A stretch of DNA of 64,000 nucleotides from Gordius sp. MW1 (Eukaryota > Nematomorpha > Gordioida > Gordea > Gordiidae), in the NCBI GenBank assembly GCA_964036665.1, contig OZ038533.1, positions 4,140,001 through 4,204,000 of the forward strand, written 5' to 3'. Positions within the stretch are counted from its first letter, which is position 1; every line of letters begins with the position of its first letter. This document shows, one piece after another, positions 45,401-58,079 of this stretch. The position numbers and the translations under genes were made by a program. Under the pieces are notes generated by a model that was given only the letters and a program-made list of their open reading frames with translations, was not told the origin of the DNA and ran no database searches.

Positions 45401-48400
45401 AACAAATAAGTTAATTCCATTACTAAAGAAACTTCCCAATGCGCATCCGTGGATTAAATGATAAAACTTAGATATATTTAGATAGAAAAAAAAAGCTTTT
45501 TTAAAGTTATTAGTCCCTTGAAGCCTTGTGTTATATTCAAATCTTAAAAATCGTGTTTGGATTTTAAAATATCCACCAGGATTTCCCATAGACAATATTA
45601 ATTTTTCACGAGATATTTTTTAAAAGTTTTATAAAACTACTTTGGTTTTTTGAGTCAAAATTATTATTGGGTTTTTCTAATACGGTCAAGGTTAAAATTG
45701 CGTAGCGAAATATTTTAAATAACAAAGGCATCCCAAAATCATAGAGGGCGTCAGCATGGCCCAAAGAACAAGAAACAGGATAAACTTCTACAAGTATACC
45801 AAGCATAAGGCATGTCAATTAAAAAAAAATTAATTTAAAATTCTCACCTTAAGGTAAAAATAATTATAATATACATTTAGATAAGGCATGAATTTACCAC
45901 ATTTTTTAATCACATTTTAATATTTGAAGGTAGCTGCCCCTCTCTAGCTATGTCCATAACCGCACTCATTCATTAAGCTATAATGAAAGCAATAATCAAA
46001 TAACACCCCTTACACGAGCTAGAGCTAAAGCCTATCTATTAATGAATATCCTAAAATTAACATTTTTTTAAAGATTAACACATGTTTTTCGATAAAACGT
46101 CTATCAATGAAGTAAAAAATCAGCTGTAAACACGTTTGGCGCTTACCCAATTTTAATTTGTAGAGGGCCTGAGACATGGGCCCGTCAGGGTATATCTTAA
46201 TGATGAACGTTAAGTAACGATGTGACAATGGTATAACGCTATTTTTGGGCGAACACGGAGAAGAGGTTGCGGTTTGGAAAGGATTTCCCAAATTCTGAGG
46301 GACTAGTGTGTATGGTTTGGTGAGTTCTATGCCTAAAACGCGAAAAAATTTATCATATGATATATTGAGCTTTTAACATATTACTATATTTTCACACAAA
46401 TTACAATGAATAATGTGATAGGAATGTCGATAATTTAAAGAAAATAAATTTAGCGCATTTTACAATCCAAGCAATCAATCGCGTTTTTTATCGCAAAGTT
46501 CAATTTTAAATTCATGGTCTCCTTTAAAAGAGGAAGATGAAGACACATTACTTATTTATCACTAGTTTTTTTAATATTATATAATCATAGTTTATTAAAC
46601 TAATTGTATTATACATATACATCAATAACTTATATATTAGTATTTAAAAGAACAAAAATTTAAAAGCGCCTATTATTATTCTATCAAAGTAATTTCATAT
46701 TAGCATCAGTATATCTAAATTTCATTTAAATCAATTAACCCGAGAAAGTACAGGTGGGTTTTCCAAACCTCACGAATACTTTCAAATTTAAATATAAGTC
46801 GCATTTTTATACTAATAGATCAGGCCTTTCTTAAACACTGCGTACCAATTGTAAGTTTAGGTAAAATACAAATTTAAAATTTATCCCCTTAAAAAAGTTA
46901 CTAGTAATCAAGGCTTTCTACAAATTCCAAAAACTAAATTAATAATTAATGTTTTTAAAAAATTGTAAAAATCAATTTTTAAACCAAGGTCGGAAGCTAA
47001 TTTTAGGTAAACGTGATATCCTACGGGGGCTAGGCCCGACATTCCTCGAGGAAATTCAAATTTCATGTGGTAAGTGTCGTGTGTTATTGCGGTTCTTTCA
47101 ATCAATTGGCACCGGTGATAGGTCAATGTAACTAATTTTCAAAAAGTTAAAAATAAAAATTATTCATTGAACTTTAAAATGTATAAATAGTCGAATAGTC
47201 GTCACTTGAAAATCATTTTTTATAAGGCAATTGAGCGCACTTTGAGTTTAAGGCGGTAGTGCTATTAACTAATAATTTTATACAATACCTTCAAATCCTT
47301 TTGACTCAATAGCCGTACAAATTTTCAAAATATGCAACCCAACCAACTTGTTTTATAAGAACTTCTAAAGTTGTAACCATATTTTAATTTTCTCTAAGAT
47401 AGGCGCTGATCCTACGGCAAATGCCTTTTGTAACACCTTTCTTGAGACCACAATATTATCAGGGATGGTCAATTATGGGAGGAAACAGGGGTCTCTAATA
47501 ATATCTATTCATTTAACTCAAACCCTAAAATGTAAAATTAAATTTTCCTTAGGAAAGGGCAGGGAGGGGGGTTGTGTTCATAAATTTGCTTTTTTACAAA
47601 ACTTTTCATCGCAAGGAAAGACCTTACATTTCAATAATTTTTTTGCAAAAATGTTTGGCATATCTAACATAAACCCAGCATAGTTTTAAAAAATTAACAA
47701 AATTAATTTTTAATTTCAGACGAGACTTTATAAAAGACTCCTAAACTAAAAATCTTAATTTTGATAAGCAATATCTATTTTCATTTTCACAATCTTTATC
47801 CAGACTATATCGACTCCCCTTTGCCCACCCCACATTTGCCATATCGACAAAAAAAATTAAACAAAAAAAAAATAAAAATAAAAAAAAAAAAATTTTACGG
47901 GCCGGGGCCGGGCTTTGTATAAAATTAGGCCGGGCCCGAGCATATAATTTAATATTTTGACAGGTCCAAGCCGAGCCGGGCTTTTAAATTTTTATTACGG
48001 GCGAGCCGATTGACCTAAACAGGCCCGTTGCAGGTCTCTACCACATAGTCTATTCCATAACAAAGCTTATACCAATTTATCGAAAACCCTTTGAATATTA
48101 TCAACACATCCGATGTAAAATCACAATCTTCATCGCCGTGCTGAATCAGCTTACAAAAATCTTAAAAAAATAATGATACAAAAAAATAATTTTTCTACAG
48201 TAAGAACAAAATCCCTACGAAAATCGTAAAATATAATATAGATTCTATCCATGGCTCTATGCTTGATCATTTATTCGATATTTTATTTTAACACGTATTT
48301 TGATAGTGTTCTCATGAAAAAAATTAAGTAATGATGATACCATTTAGCTAGGCTAAAATGAAAAATTTTATTTCAAATTCATGATTACCGTCAGAGGCAG

Positions 48401-51400
48401 GTATGAGCGTATCGTGGAGGGCCTGAGGATTAAACAAATTTTCGCGTGTTTCTACATTCATTTCACAATCTTTGCAATCGGGAATGTCTACATTTATTAT
48501 AAAAATTTCATAAATAAAAGACAAACCCATAAAAAATATAATCCGATATCCGCCTTACAAAATTATCATGATTAATGCTTGAAAAAACTTATAAATATTC
48601 TAAAACTTAATCTTACAGCATACGGCTGCAATTTTAACATAAATTTAAAAGCAAAAACAATTTAACAACAAAATACTTAAGCTATCCAACACGGTGCTAA
48701 TTAAATAAAGTAAAATTACCATGGGGCTTCATCTGAGTATTGGGCAGGGGTAATTTCATATGCATTGCTATTTCGATCCTGCCTTCCAGGGCCCGCAACC
48801 AGTCAACTGAAATAATAAATTTAAAAATTTTTTAATATTCAACCTAGTTGATAAACTAGAAATTTCGTAGATTTAATGGATTTTCAATCAAATCATATTA
48901 TAAATTTTTATATAATTCAACTTAAAGTGGTATTGTTTATTGGAAATGCATTGCAATTATTAATAAAAAGGCAAACATCATCTTATATGTTTTAGATGAT
49001 TAAAACATGAGTTAATATGAAAGAGAAGTGATATTTGATCATAGATGTTAAAATAAGTGTGTTTACTTTTTGCTAAATTTTTGATTTCATCTTTGAATTC
49101 TGACGATGTCGTGATCAGGAACAGATTAAATCGTGAGCAAATAAATTAAGGATAGTTATAAAATGATATAAAAATAAATAGTAAAAAAACTTCTAAATTA
49201 TAGTATTTAATTTTAAAATAAGGAAGAAAAGTTGCTTACCTAAATTAACGATGTATATAAAACGAGGTAGGTAAAAGACGAACCTAGAGGTTCGAGGTGT
49301 CAATTGAGCTATGAATCCTGTTTGGAAGTTAGATTTGGGTGAAGTCAGGGAGACGGAAAGCCAATCACTATTGCGATAAGATAATCTGATGTTTTAGGGG
49401 TTAATCAATAAAAATGAGTGATTTCCAAAAAATAAAATATCTTAAAAACTAAATTTAAAAAACTTAGCCCATCTCTAGAATTGCGAAAAATGTCAAGTCT
49501 CCGTTCTTAGATACATTAAAATGAGTCAAAAATCTAAAAAAATTATTAAATTTCTAAAAATCATGTTTATACGTGTAATAAAGTCCATGTTTTATTTGAA
49601 AAAAAATTTTATCATACGACCGAAACTCGAATTTCATATTTGCGAAAATTGGTAATCAATGTTAAATTACCAACTAAGACTGTTTTCTAGTTTAAACCAC
49701 CCTTACATCACTTTTCCGTAAGGCATTTCAGTCTCTTATTTTGTCATAATTTCGAAAACAAACGTTTTCCAATGTGGAAAGATATTAAATCGCTTTACAT
49801 CGTAAGTAAATTTTAACGAATCTTGAAAAACATCACAAATTTAAAGAAAATTGCAAAAATCAGCGGAAAAACTTGTTACCAATTTCACTAATCACCATAC
49901 CATACGATAGTCTATATTAGAGACGCAAAGACTTCAAACGCGACCCAAAATTTGGTTCATTCCGAATTCGATCCAACCCGAAAGTATTATAAAATTTTTA
50001 ACCCGAACCCGACCCGAGGTCTTTAGTCTATATGTGTTTCAGACATGGCGGACTTAACCTTTCTTGAAAACTATCAGTTCTTCCTCAGTCTATCGCAGCG
50101 TTGGTCTATATGGACCATAAGCTAGATAGACAGCTCATGGCGTGTCAAATTTTCCTCCATTTTAAATAGGGCAACTGGTGTATTTTAACCATGTAATTTT
50201 GCCCTATAACAGTCAATTTACCTTCCTCACTAGATTATAAATTAAAAACGCCAATAATTTAATATTATACAAAATATAGATGATGCTAACAAACTTTAAT
50301 CGCAGTTTTTACATTTTATGTATTGTAAATGATATACGCTTTAAAATGATGTTTCTGATATCTACCCAATTCAATTTTTTTAATTTACCTTTTTATGAAT
50401 TTAATCCCTAGAGAATCTATTTTATTGGGGGGGGGGATCTAAATGGACATGTTGGCGCGAAAATCGATGGTTATGAAGGGGTTCATGGTGGTCACAGCAT
50501 GGAACCAGGAATACGGAGGGGGAACGCATTTTGGATTTGGAGGCTACTCAGATGGTTATATGCAATCCTTTCTTCAAGAAAGAAGACAGGAAGCTTATAA
50601 CCTATGAATCGGGTACCCTCAAAAGTACTGTCGACTATATGATGGTCAAAAAATCGGACAGATGTATGATGAAAAACGTCAAGGTTGTCCCTGGGGAAGA
50701 ATGCGTGTCACAACACCGTCTTATCGTTGGGGATCTCGTAATGAAGGGGCTTATAAATCCAAAGAAACGCTATATCCCGAGGCTCAAGGTGTGGTGCTTG
50801 AAAGATTGTACTCAAAAGAGGGATTTTGCCGAAGCACTTGATGGAACCTCAGTTGCGATGGCGAAGAACGTAAACGACAAATGGACGGCTATGAAGAGTG
50901 CTTGGCTTGACACAACAGCGCGCGTTTGTGGTTGGACAAAGAGGCCCCCAAGACATAAGGAAACTTGGTGGTATAACTCTGAGGCGGCGAAAGCTATTGA
51001 AGATAAAAGGCGTTGCTATAAAGTCTGGCATGAATCCCAACAAAGGTGCGATAAGGTTTTCTATCAAGAAGCTAAAAGAATTGCAAGGAGGACCGTCGCC
51101 AGAATAAAGGAAACAAAAAAATGCGAGTTTGCTGGACGCCTTGACTCAGAGGAAGGGAAGAAAAACATGTTTCGTGTAGCTAAACAAATTGCGAAAGAAA
51201 GACTTGATGTTGTGGCGGTTCCATGGCGATGGAATCAAAAAGGTTTGAAGACTACATGAAACGACTCTTAAATTTAGAGAATACCTGGGACAATGACGTC
51301 GATTGCGATAAAGTGGAGGGACCCTGCTGTTGGATTGAGACTGACGAAATTCGCATGCCATAAAGAAAATGAAACAAGGTAAAGCGGCAGGCCCTACAGG

Positions 51401-54400
51401 AATAGTGGCGGAAATGGTAAAAGCTTCTGGACATTTGGGAGTCGTCTGGCTTACACAGCTGTGTAATGCCATAATCCAGGAAGGGACTATACCTAGCGAC
51501 TGGAAAAAGAGTGCTCTTTTACCAATATACAAAGGAAAAGGTGATCCACTTGACTGCGGATCATATCGGGCTATTAAGCTCCTTGACCAAACTATGAAAG
51601 TTATTGAGAGGGTGCTCGAGAAAAGAATCCGGGAACAAACGAACATCGACGCAATGCAGTTGGGATTTAAACCAGGGAAAGGGACCACCGAAGCCATCTT
51701 TATAGTAGGACAGGTACAAGAAAAACATCAAACAAAAGGCAAAAGACTATAATATGCCTTCGTAGACCTAGAGAAAGCGTTTGATTGTGTGCCGCGGGAA
51801 GTTGTAAAATGGGCTCTTAGAAAAACAGGTGTGGACGAATGGTTAGTTACGGCTGTGATGGCTATGTATGAATCTCAAACGGCAGTGAGGACCTATGATG
51901 GCGATAGCGAAAGCTTTGAAGTGAATGTTGGGCTACCAAGGTTCCGTTTTAAGCCCTCTACTTTTCATACTCGTAATGGAGGTGACAAAACAACTGCGAG
52001 AAGGACTCCCATGGGAACTTTTATACGCCGATGATCTCTTAATAATGGCTGAGACTGAGGGCGATCTCTCTACTAAGATACTAAAATGGAAAAACGGAAT
52101 GGAGGAAAAGGGCTTAAAAGTTAACATAGTTAAAACAAAGGTGATGTTTGGCGGGAAAAGTATAAAGAGCGCCGAGGCAACTTGCGCCTGGCCCTGTAGC
52201 GTATGTTACAAAGGAGTGGTTAGCAACTCTATACAATGCACAAAATGCCAAGTATGGGTCCACAAAAAATGTAGCGGTGTGAAAGGAAGTCTCCTATTGG
52301 CCAGTCGTACGTTTAGCTGCAAGCCTTGCGCGACAGGACCTCTACCGGATAATGCCATAACCGACTTTAACATCGGTAATGGGGACACGCTAGGAAAAGT
52401 TGACACCTTTACCTCCTCGGGGACTCTTTAAGTGCAGATGGGAATGTTGACTCGGCAGTTACAGCAAGGATACGACAAGCCTGGAAGAAGTTTAGAGAGA
52501 TGGCCCCTCTTTTGACCGGAAAAGGTGTTTCACTCACTTTAAAGGGTAAAGTCTACGCGGCATGTATTAGAAGTTGTCTTGTATATGGAAGTGAAACGTG
52601 GCCATTAATGTCGATACATTAAGTCAAATTGGAAAGCACAGAAATGCGTATGATAAGATCGATGTCAAACGTGTCGCTACGGGAAAGAATAACAAGCAAT
52701 AAACTCAGAGAAAGAATCGGGATCGAGCCAATCAATGAGGTCATCCGGAAAAATAGGCTAAGATGGTTTGGACAACGACGACTGGGTGAAGAGATGTAGT
52801 TCCATGGAGGTATCTGGAAAAAACCGCGCGGGAGGCCAAAATCAACATGCGCGTCTGTTCTCGCTAACGACATGGAAAAAATGGGCCTGACAAAACACGA
52901 TTCTCATGATCGGATAAAATGGAGGAAATGGATTAGGGGAAAACAGGCCCCCAGGAGGTCCTGGAAAACGGCCTTAAACGACGAAGAAGAAGAAGAAGAA
53001 TTTGCGAAAATTACTAATTTCGGATATGATCACCACTTTAACATGTTCACATCAAAATGGTGGAAAAAAGGGTACACATTTTGTACGTTGATGACCAGTC
53101 TATTTAGTCTATGATGGGGACTGCATAACAAATCTAGGAACTATATATTGTAGTAAAGTGCATGGACCTAACCATAATATGCATCAGTGAGGTAGACAAT
53201 ATAATTAGTATTGATTTAGGATTTTTTTTTTTTGGGGGGGGGCATATACCCTACCTACCCACTTGACCCAATTAAGCCCATGGCTAAATGCACATTTAAG
53301 TGATTAAGCAATTTTATTTTAGGGAAAGAATTTTAATTAATTCTTTAAATCACTCTGCGGCTCCAACACTAATTTATTGGCAGAAATTGTAATAATAAAC
53401 GAATAGAAAGACATAAACAAACTAAAAAACATAGTTGATGATTTGTTAAATCGAATCCTCACAATATATTGGACTAAATTTGCCCCCCTCTCCTACTTGA
53501 TAATTAATTTATATAGGACAATTCATGACATTTGGGTCAGATACATAGACCCCCTTACATATTTTCAAAATCAATACTAATTAATATTCAACACCCATAA
53601 AATATTTATATGCATGTGCAAATCACATTGCATAAAATTGACTTACTAAAAAATTAATGTAAGCTAAGGTATAATTATTCGCAAAAAATAACTCTTAATG
53701 CCAATAAAAGTCAAATAAACTATTTTTTAAATTATATTCGAATTATTTTATTATATTAGCTCAAACATTTAAATATAAAAAGCTAGTAAATGAAGTTCTT
53801 ACATAGGTTTGATAGATGGAAGATCATATATTGGAGTATTTGATCCATTATCACATATTAGAGGAGTATCTATTGGTGTAGTTAATTTGGATAATTGCTC
53901 TGCATTTGTGTCTATAGATACAAAACAAAATTTTAATTAAATTGGCTTTATTTTAATTTAAATAAGTTTATAATAAGACCTTTGTTTTGCCCATATGTTA
54001 CTGATGATTTAGAGTGTTTTGGGGATACATCACTTATATCAACTGTCAATGATAACCTTCTATATGGTGCAATATAGCATTTTGCCAAGAGTTTAGAATA
54101 ATTAACCCATTTATGAACCTATGATAAAATTAAATGATATCATGAGAAAAGATTTTATATCAATATTTAGTATATAAAAATCAAACATTTCATTATTCAA
54201 ATTATTTTAGTCTGCTATTCATAGTAAAATTTGCTCTAAACATTTATAATTTACTTTTTATAAAAAAAATATATTAAAGTCACATATATATATAAAGTTA
54301 TAATTTAGCAAATATATACTTCCATAAATAAAGAAGTAGCATCCTTTCCAGCACCCGACATCAACTCATCAATACCACCAGGATGATACTCCATGTAGGG

Positions 54401-54657
54401 GGTTACATTATATACACTTCCTTAAAATTTTTTAAATATATTAAATGCTGCAAACCCTGAATAGCCATCCAACAATCATCTACTTTATCGTGCTTTCTTA
54501 ACTGTTCAGATGTAATAAATTTTGGTTTAGGTTTAGGATAAAAGGAAGAAAGATCAGGATTGGCTGCACAGTATGTTATCCAATTGAGAAGGGATCGCCC
54601 AGGTTTTAAATCTGCTCGTTTAGTTTTCTTAACATTTCGCATAGGTTGCAAACTCAT
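39483..54657 (-). CDS. CYB5R4: Cytochrome b5 reductase 4 (Ncb5or), eleven exons
   Basis: ER flavohaemoprotein that passes electrons from NAD(P)H via FAD to its own haem. Minus-strand exons: 54657-54456, 54420-54320, 54118-53980, 53911-53803, 48806-48720, 48487-48389, 47131-46985, 46332-46147, 45396-45219, 40840-40739, 39690-39483. About 519 residues, against 521 in human. Cytochrome b5 domain: GRSLLNWITY, HDKVDDCWMAIQG, PYMEYHPGG (haem histidine) and VHKWVNYSKLLAKC (second histidine). Linker/CS-like: DWLRALEGRIEIAMHMKL. Reductase: HDTYHMKFEFPRG, KPYTLVPQNL (FAD), LTFIIKIYPDGPMSQAL, LLLLAAGTGITPML (NADH), FNKTEQDIIW, TFVCLCGSSAFNESAKKL. Ten of eleven exons fit GT/GC-AG phases; exon 4 to 5 misses by one base. 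The intron after exon 9 uses a GC donor (AG|GCAAAA). Long introns hold HINE, LINE and P-like insertions. The start sits 100 bp from a P-like element. Confidence 0.94.
41322..42820 (+). mobile_element. HINE with repeated tRNA-like/B-box modules
   Basis: It starts TTTAATTGCTATGCAATTTA...TGGGCTCG at 41322. Modules follow: AAGTTATTGGCGCCAGCTTT...GGGTTCAAGCCAGG (41378-41434), two GTGGGTTCGAATCCCGG B boxes (41694, 41963), and after a second TTTATGGGCTCG start at 42128 another CAAGTTATTGGCGCCAGCTT module (42166-42225). Each module ends in oligo-T and is followed by an ACTGACCAATG...CATTGGCCAAA spacer. It ends in plain spacer repeats near 42820 without the 3' hairpin, so it is truncated. It lies in intron 9 of CYB5R4. 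Confidence 0.65.
42853..43710 (+). mobile_element. RTE-like LINE 3' end with (GAA)n tail, split by a MITE
   Basis: Frames give the C-terminal end of an RTE-like ORF: LGYTKLDHMTNDFLMTKMGI, ENRLRWYGHIL, GKRGRGRPRVTWKGQVDKVM, RSRWEKLIKT. It ends with a (GAA)n tail at 43690-43706, typical of RTE-type 3' ends. The hAT MITE at 43199-43678 splits it just before the tail. 5'-truncated and dead. Confidence 0.75.
43199..43678. mobile_element. hAT MITE (TAGAGATGCACCGATACC type)
   Basis: Perfect terminal inverted repeats TAGAGATGCACCGATACC and GGTATCGGTGCATCTCTA, with CCAATAAC duplicated on both sides (43191-43198, 43679-43686). 480 bp. GTATCGG words repeat within both ends. No coding. Confidence 0.93.
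43958..44997 (+). mobile_element. HINE containing a MITE and an A-box/B-box tRNA-like module
   Basis: 5' end TTAATTGCTATGCAATTTAT at 43958, CAAGTTATTGGCGCCAGCTT module, then a foreign block (44160-44490, shared with 24110-24530 and ending CCTGGCTACGCCCATG). The 3' half carries a tRNA-like module at 44690, inverted motif GCCCATAAATTGCATAGCAA (44863) and hairpin GGGCCGAAGGCCC (44977-44989). It sits upstream of exon 10 in CYB5R4 intron 9. Confidence 0.65.
44690..44752 (+). promoter_or_regulatory. tRNA-like Pol III module with A and B boxes
   Basis: TGGCTTAGTTG fits the A-box consensus TRGCNNAGTGG closely, and GTTTGAATCCCGG fits the B box. They are about 35 bp apart, as in tRNA genes. GAGAGGGCAAAA and a T run follow. 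No full cloverleaf was worked out. Confidence 0.45.
47890..48045. repeat. GC-rich element end (GGGCCGGGC words)
   Basis: GGGCCGGGGCCGGGCTTTG and GGCCGGGCCCGAGC within AT-rich intron DNA. Related CCCGAACCCGACCC/GGGCTCGGGCC words occur at 49975-50020, 56930-57015, 58675-58715 and 59155-59175. Likely ends of a hAT-type family. Boundaries unclear. Confidence 0.35.
50116..53113. mobile_element. P-like MITE interrupted by a LINE
   Basis: Left end CATAAGCTAGATAGACAGCT, right end (inverted) CATAGACTAAATAGACTGGT, ending at 53113. The neighbouring 8-mers ATATGGAC and ATGGGGAC differ at two positions and may be an aged target duplication. The homologue at 2563-2870 is uninterrupted. The LINE at about 50430-53010 lies between its halves. 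CA termini and 8-bp duplication suggest the P superfamily; no transposase was seen. Confidence 0.6.
50430..53010 (+). mobile_element. RTE-like LINE, 5'-truncated, with a PHD-like finger
   Basis: Coding order: end of an APE-type endonuclease (GDLNGHVGAKIDGYEG; 50531-51259 with KLITYESG and STVDYMMVKKSDR, then VSQHRL); reverse transcriptase blocks at 51369-52130 (GKAAGPTGIVAEMVKASG, PIYKGKGDPLDCGSYR, FVDLEKAFDCVPREVV, LYADDLLIMAE); a Cys/His finger with pattern Cx2C-x10-Cx2C-x4-Hx2C plus a C..C pair at 52185-52335; and a C-terminal tail (GIEPINEVIRKNRLRWFG). It ends in (GAA)n at 52980-53000. At least five frame breaks, including a UAA before FVDLEKAF and a shift before GSVLSPLLF. The endonuclease and tail fit RTE-type LINEs; clade not certain. 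Confidence 0.85.
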
Positions 54658-54757
54658 TTACTTATCTCCCTCAATCCATGCGCGTATTTCAAGGTTTTTC
54701 CAATTCATTTAACTAGACATATGATTTATATCTAAAGTCGGTTTAGTACAGCAAAAT

Positions 54758-56511
54758 CATAGACTAATAATAAACATAGACTGCCGAACAACTGTTTTTT
54801 TGTAAGACAGTAAGAAGGCAGCCATATCTTGAGAGTACAATCAGAGCAAATCGACCTATATATAAATATAATGAAATGAGCTCAAATTTATAAATAAATC
54901 AAGAAAATTAAATTTTTTGGGGGTTAATTAGGACATACAAAAATTGTTTCAATTTATAAAAGCTTAAAATAGATAAACTTTAAGTTTAAAGACTAATTAC
55001 TAACAATTTAATATGTAATGTGAACAAATAGAACTATAAATTTAGCGCCATCTATATTACATTTGAATTTCAAATTTATAGTGATAATGCTTGAGCATTT
55101 TTAAGGCAAAGTTTTTTTCAGGAATGTATCTGTGGGAAGTATCTTAAAAAGGGAAAGGGAGCATTTAAATTTTTTAAAACTTTTAACATGAATAAAAAAG
55201 ATCCTGTTATAGAGCAAAAATAGGTCTATATTCATAAAAAATAAAAAGGTCCCTGCTACATCTGAATTGTAAATTAAACAATAAGTTTATTCAAAAATAC
55301 AGTATATAACGTTTATAAATATTACACAATATATATAAGATCGTATTAAAACACTAATTGAATGGGATCATATCCTTTATTGACCAGTAATAATAATTGC
55401 CTTATTTAACTTTTGCCTCATGTTAGTTTTAAAGTTTTGATTAATTAAATTGGTAAAATTATGAATATAAATATAATATGATAGAAATTTTCAGGAGCTA
55501 ATCTTTTATTTAAAAATATAACAAAAAACTTTACAATTTTTTTAATTACAGATTTAGTAGAGAAGGTGTAATAAATCTACCTAGATGGTCTTTTCCTCTA
55601 AAAAGGTTTTAAGAAGGCATGTAAAGCAATCTTGAAAACACAGAGAAGATTATATAACTAACCTGACCTTCGGCTGGTGGTGGTTGGTTGTGGGCAGGAG
55701 GTGATGATCTTATCTAAAAAGGTTTTAAGAAGGCATGTTAAGCAATCTTGAAAACACAGAGAAGATTATATTGAACATAACTAACCTGACATACGGCTGG
55801 TGGTGGTTGGTTGTGGGCAGGAGGTGATGGTCTTATCCTCTAAAAAGGTTTTAAGAAGGCATGTTATTAAATCATATTTGCATATGGATAATGCAATATT
55901 ACCTTATTTTGGGTATCATGGGTGTTTGTAATATCTTGAAGAGCTTTTGCTGAAGTTTTGCTATTTACATGAATTTTGGGACAGCCGTCTCCCGAAGCCT
56001 ATTATTTAACTTCGAAGGATAATAGTCTTTGTGCTCGAAATGGTTTGAGCATATAAGGGAGTTCTTCTTTAAAATAAATTGTGGACCCATAACTTGTATC
56101 CATTTTTCTACCAAAATTCTTCACAGGAAATCTAAATTAAAAATTAATATTAAAACAATATATCACTTGTGAAATCCTATGTTTCGACTAGATCCTATAT
56201 ACAAATGGCATAGACTGCAATGCTTCATCTATTTACATGTAAAACATGGGGATAAATTATTGTTAAATATAATGAGAAAATCTAATTAAACGTAACTAAC
56301 TTGAAAAATGGCTGGTGGGAGTTGGTTATAAAAAGGGGGACGTAGCTTAGATGACGTATTCCTTATATCAATGTTGCAATGGATATATTACTTGATATAC
56401 TTTCCTATTTTAAAATGGCGGACGAAGCGTCAAAATTGGCTGAATTTAGCGCAAGCTATTTAGACACAGAAAAACAGCTGTTCGGCAGTCTGTGTTTATT
56501 ATTAGTCTATG
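54758..56511. mobile_element. P-like non-autonomous element with 8-bp duplications
   Basis: Terminal inverted repeats: CATAGACTAATAATAAACAT, AGACTGCCGAACAACTG on the left; the inverse on the right ending GTCTATG at 56511. They are about 45 bp long with few mismatches. AGCAAAAT flanks both sides (54750-54757, 56512-56519). CA ends plus 8-bp duplication fit the P superfamily. 1,754 bp, no transposase recognised. The left end is 100 bp upstream of the CYB5R4 start codon. Confidence 0.85.
55590..55870. repeat. Tandem repeat of ~130 bp, two and a bit copies
   Basis: AAAAAGGTTTTAAGAAGGCA, AGCAATCTTGAAAACACAGA and GGCTGGTGGTGGTTGGTTGT recur at 55600 and 55718, with a third partial copy at 55845. 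It lies inside the P-like element. Confidence 0.85.
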
Positions 56512-56519
56512 AGCAAAAT

Positions 56520-58079
56520 CCAAAGGCGTAATGTTTAACGCGGTTTTGATATATAAAATATACGAATTATAAAGCAAAAACTACATAAGGTGAGCAAAAG
56601 TTTTTTGCGTTTCAACACTAGGCTATTCGACGATTAAGCTGATTAATTATGATAGATTTATTTTTACAATACATCTTTAAAAAGTTTCTATAACGCCTAT
56701 TCTTACATCTTTAACTCCATTTTATTTAAAAGGTACTTAACTGTCAAAATGTGTTAACCGTTCCCCGCTCAATTTATTAAGACCATTATCTATTATCTCG
56801 TGTAATTTTTTAGTGAGATGCTTTTGTTACGTGAAATTATATAGCACTTTAAGCATATGACTTTTTCCTTTGCCAGTTTTCAGCAAAGTCACTTTTTTCA
56901 ACCCAAACTCGAAGAAAGCGTTTAAAATTTTTAAACCCGAGCCCAATCCATAACTAGTAAAAACCAAGCATTTTAAATTTTTTAACCCAAACCCGACCCA
57001 AAAATTTAACAAGTCCGGGTTGTAAATTTTTTTCGATGACTTCGGAAAGCAGGGATGGGCAGAATTAGGAGTTAATAGCGCCAAATTGGGATACAAGAAT
57101 ACACCCTTCGCCATTCTAGAATGTCATAAATTTTACAGTTTTAAATTTATAAAAAACTATAACAGCTTTATCTACAATTATAAAATTTTATGCCTATAAA
57201 ACTAGGATATCATCTGTGAAAAGCAAAGTGAATTATATAGGCCTAAAGTTTTATATCAAAACCATATAATATTATCTCGTTATGCATTTTACCTTCTAAC
57301 CAAATAAGATAAAAGAAAATTTATTACATAAAAGATATCAATTAAGCCTATATTTTTGTGTTAACTATAAAATATTTTGTATAATAAGAGCCATTTTTAA
57401 AAGAGAGTAATAGAAGATATATTGTGTAAAAGTGTGATATTTATAACCTTCGATCTGAAAGCATTAAAATTTTCAACTCGTATTTTCACCCCATTGTGCA
57501 TATAAAAAATTAGAGGATAATATTAAAATGAGATGTCAAATATATTAGGATTTTTATTAGTACAAATAAGAAATTTATAACAAATCGTGTTACAGATTAT
57601 TGAGCGTCTTATGTTAAAGCTTAATTATAGCGAAATTCCTAGTTGCTTAGGACAAGTTAACAACATAATGCAAATAACATTTGATGATAAATATGTAAAT
57701 AATTTTAAATAGAAGAAATCGTTAGGCATTTTAAATTAATGTAATTAAAAACTAAAATAAATTATTTTTACCATAGTTTCTAAATTAGTATTTGTTAAGG
57801 TGTGAGTAAGGGTGCGCTTAGGTTTGAACACCTCTATAATCATTGTTATGGTTACTTAAAGATATGGAAATCAAGTGGAAAAAAGACGAATTATTAAAAT
57901 ATAGTTAAGATGCTTTTAAAAAGACCGCCCAAAGAAGCTTTGAGCTAATCAGCTAATATTTGTTCTTTGGCAAATGTGATATTGTCCTTGTTGCAAAATT
58001 TTCTAAATTATTGAACTTTTTGCTATACTTTTTATTGTAATAGCTTTAATTCGTTTGTTCATGGATACTTTTTGCGTTA
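56520..58079. other. No gene recognised
   Basis: AT-rich. Apart from the CCCGACCC-type repeat at 56930-57060 nothing was identified. Confidence 0.3.
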
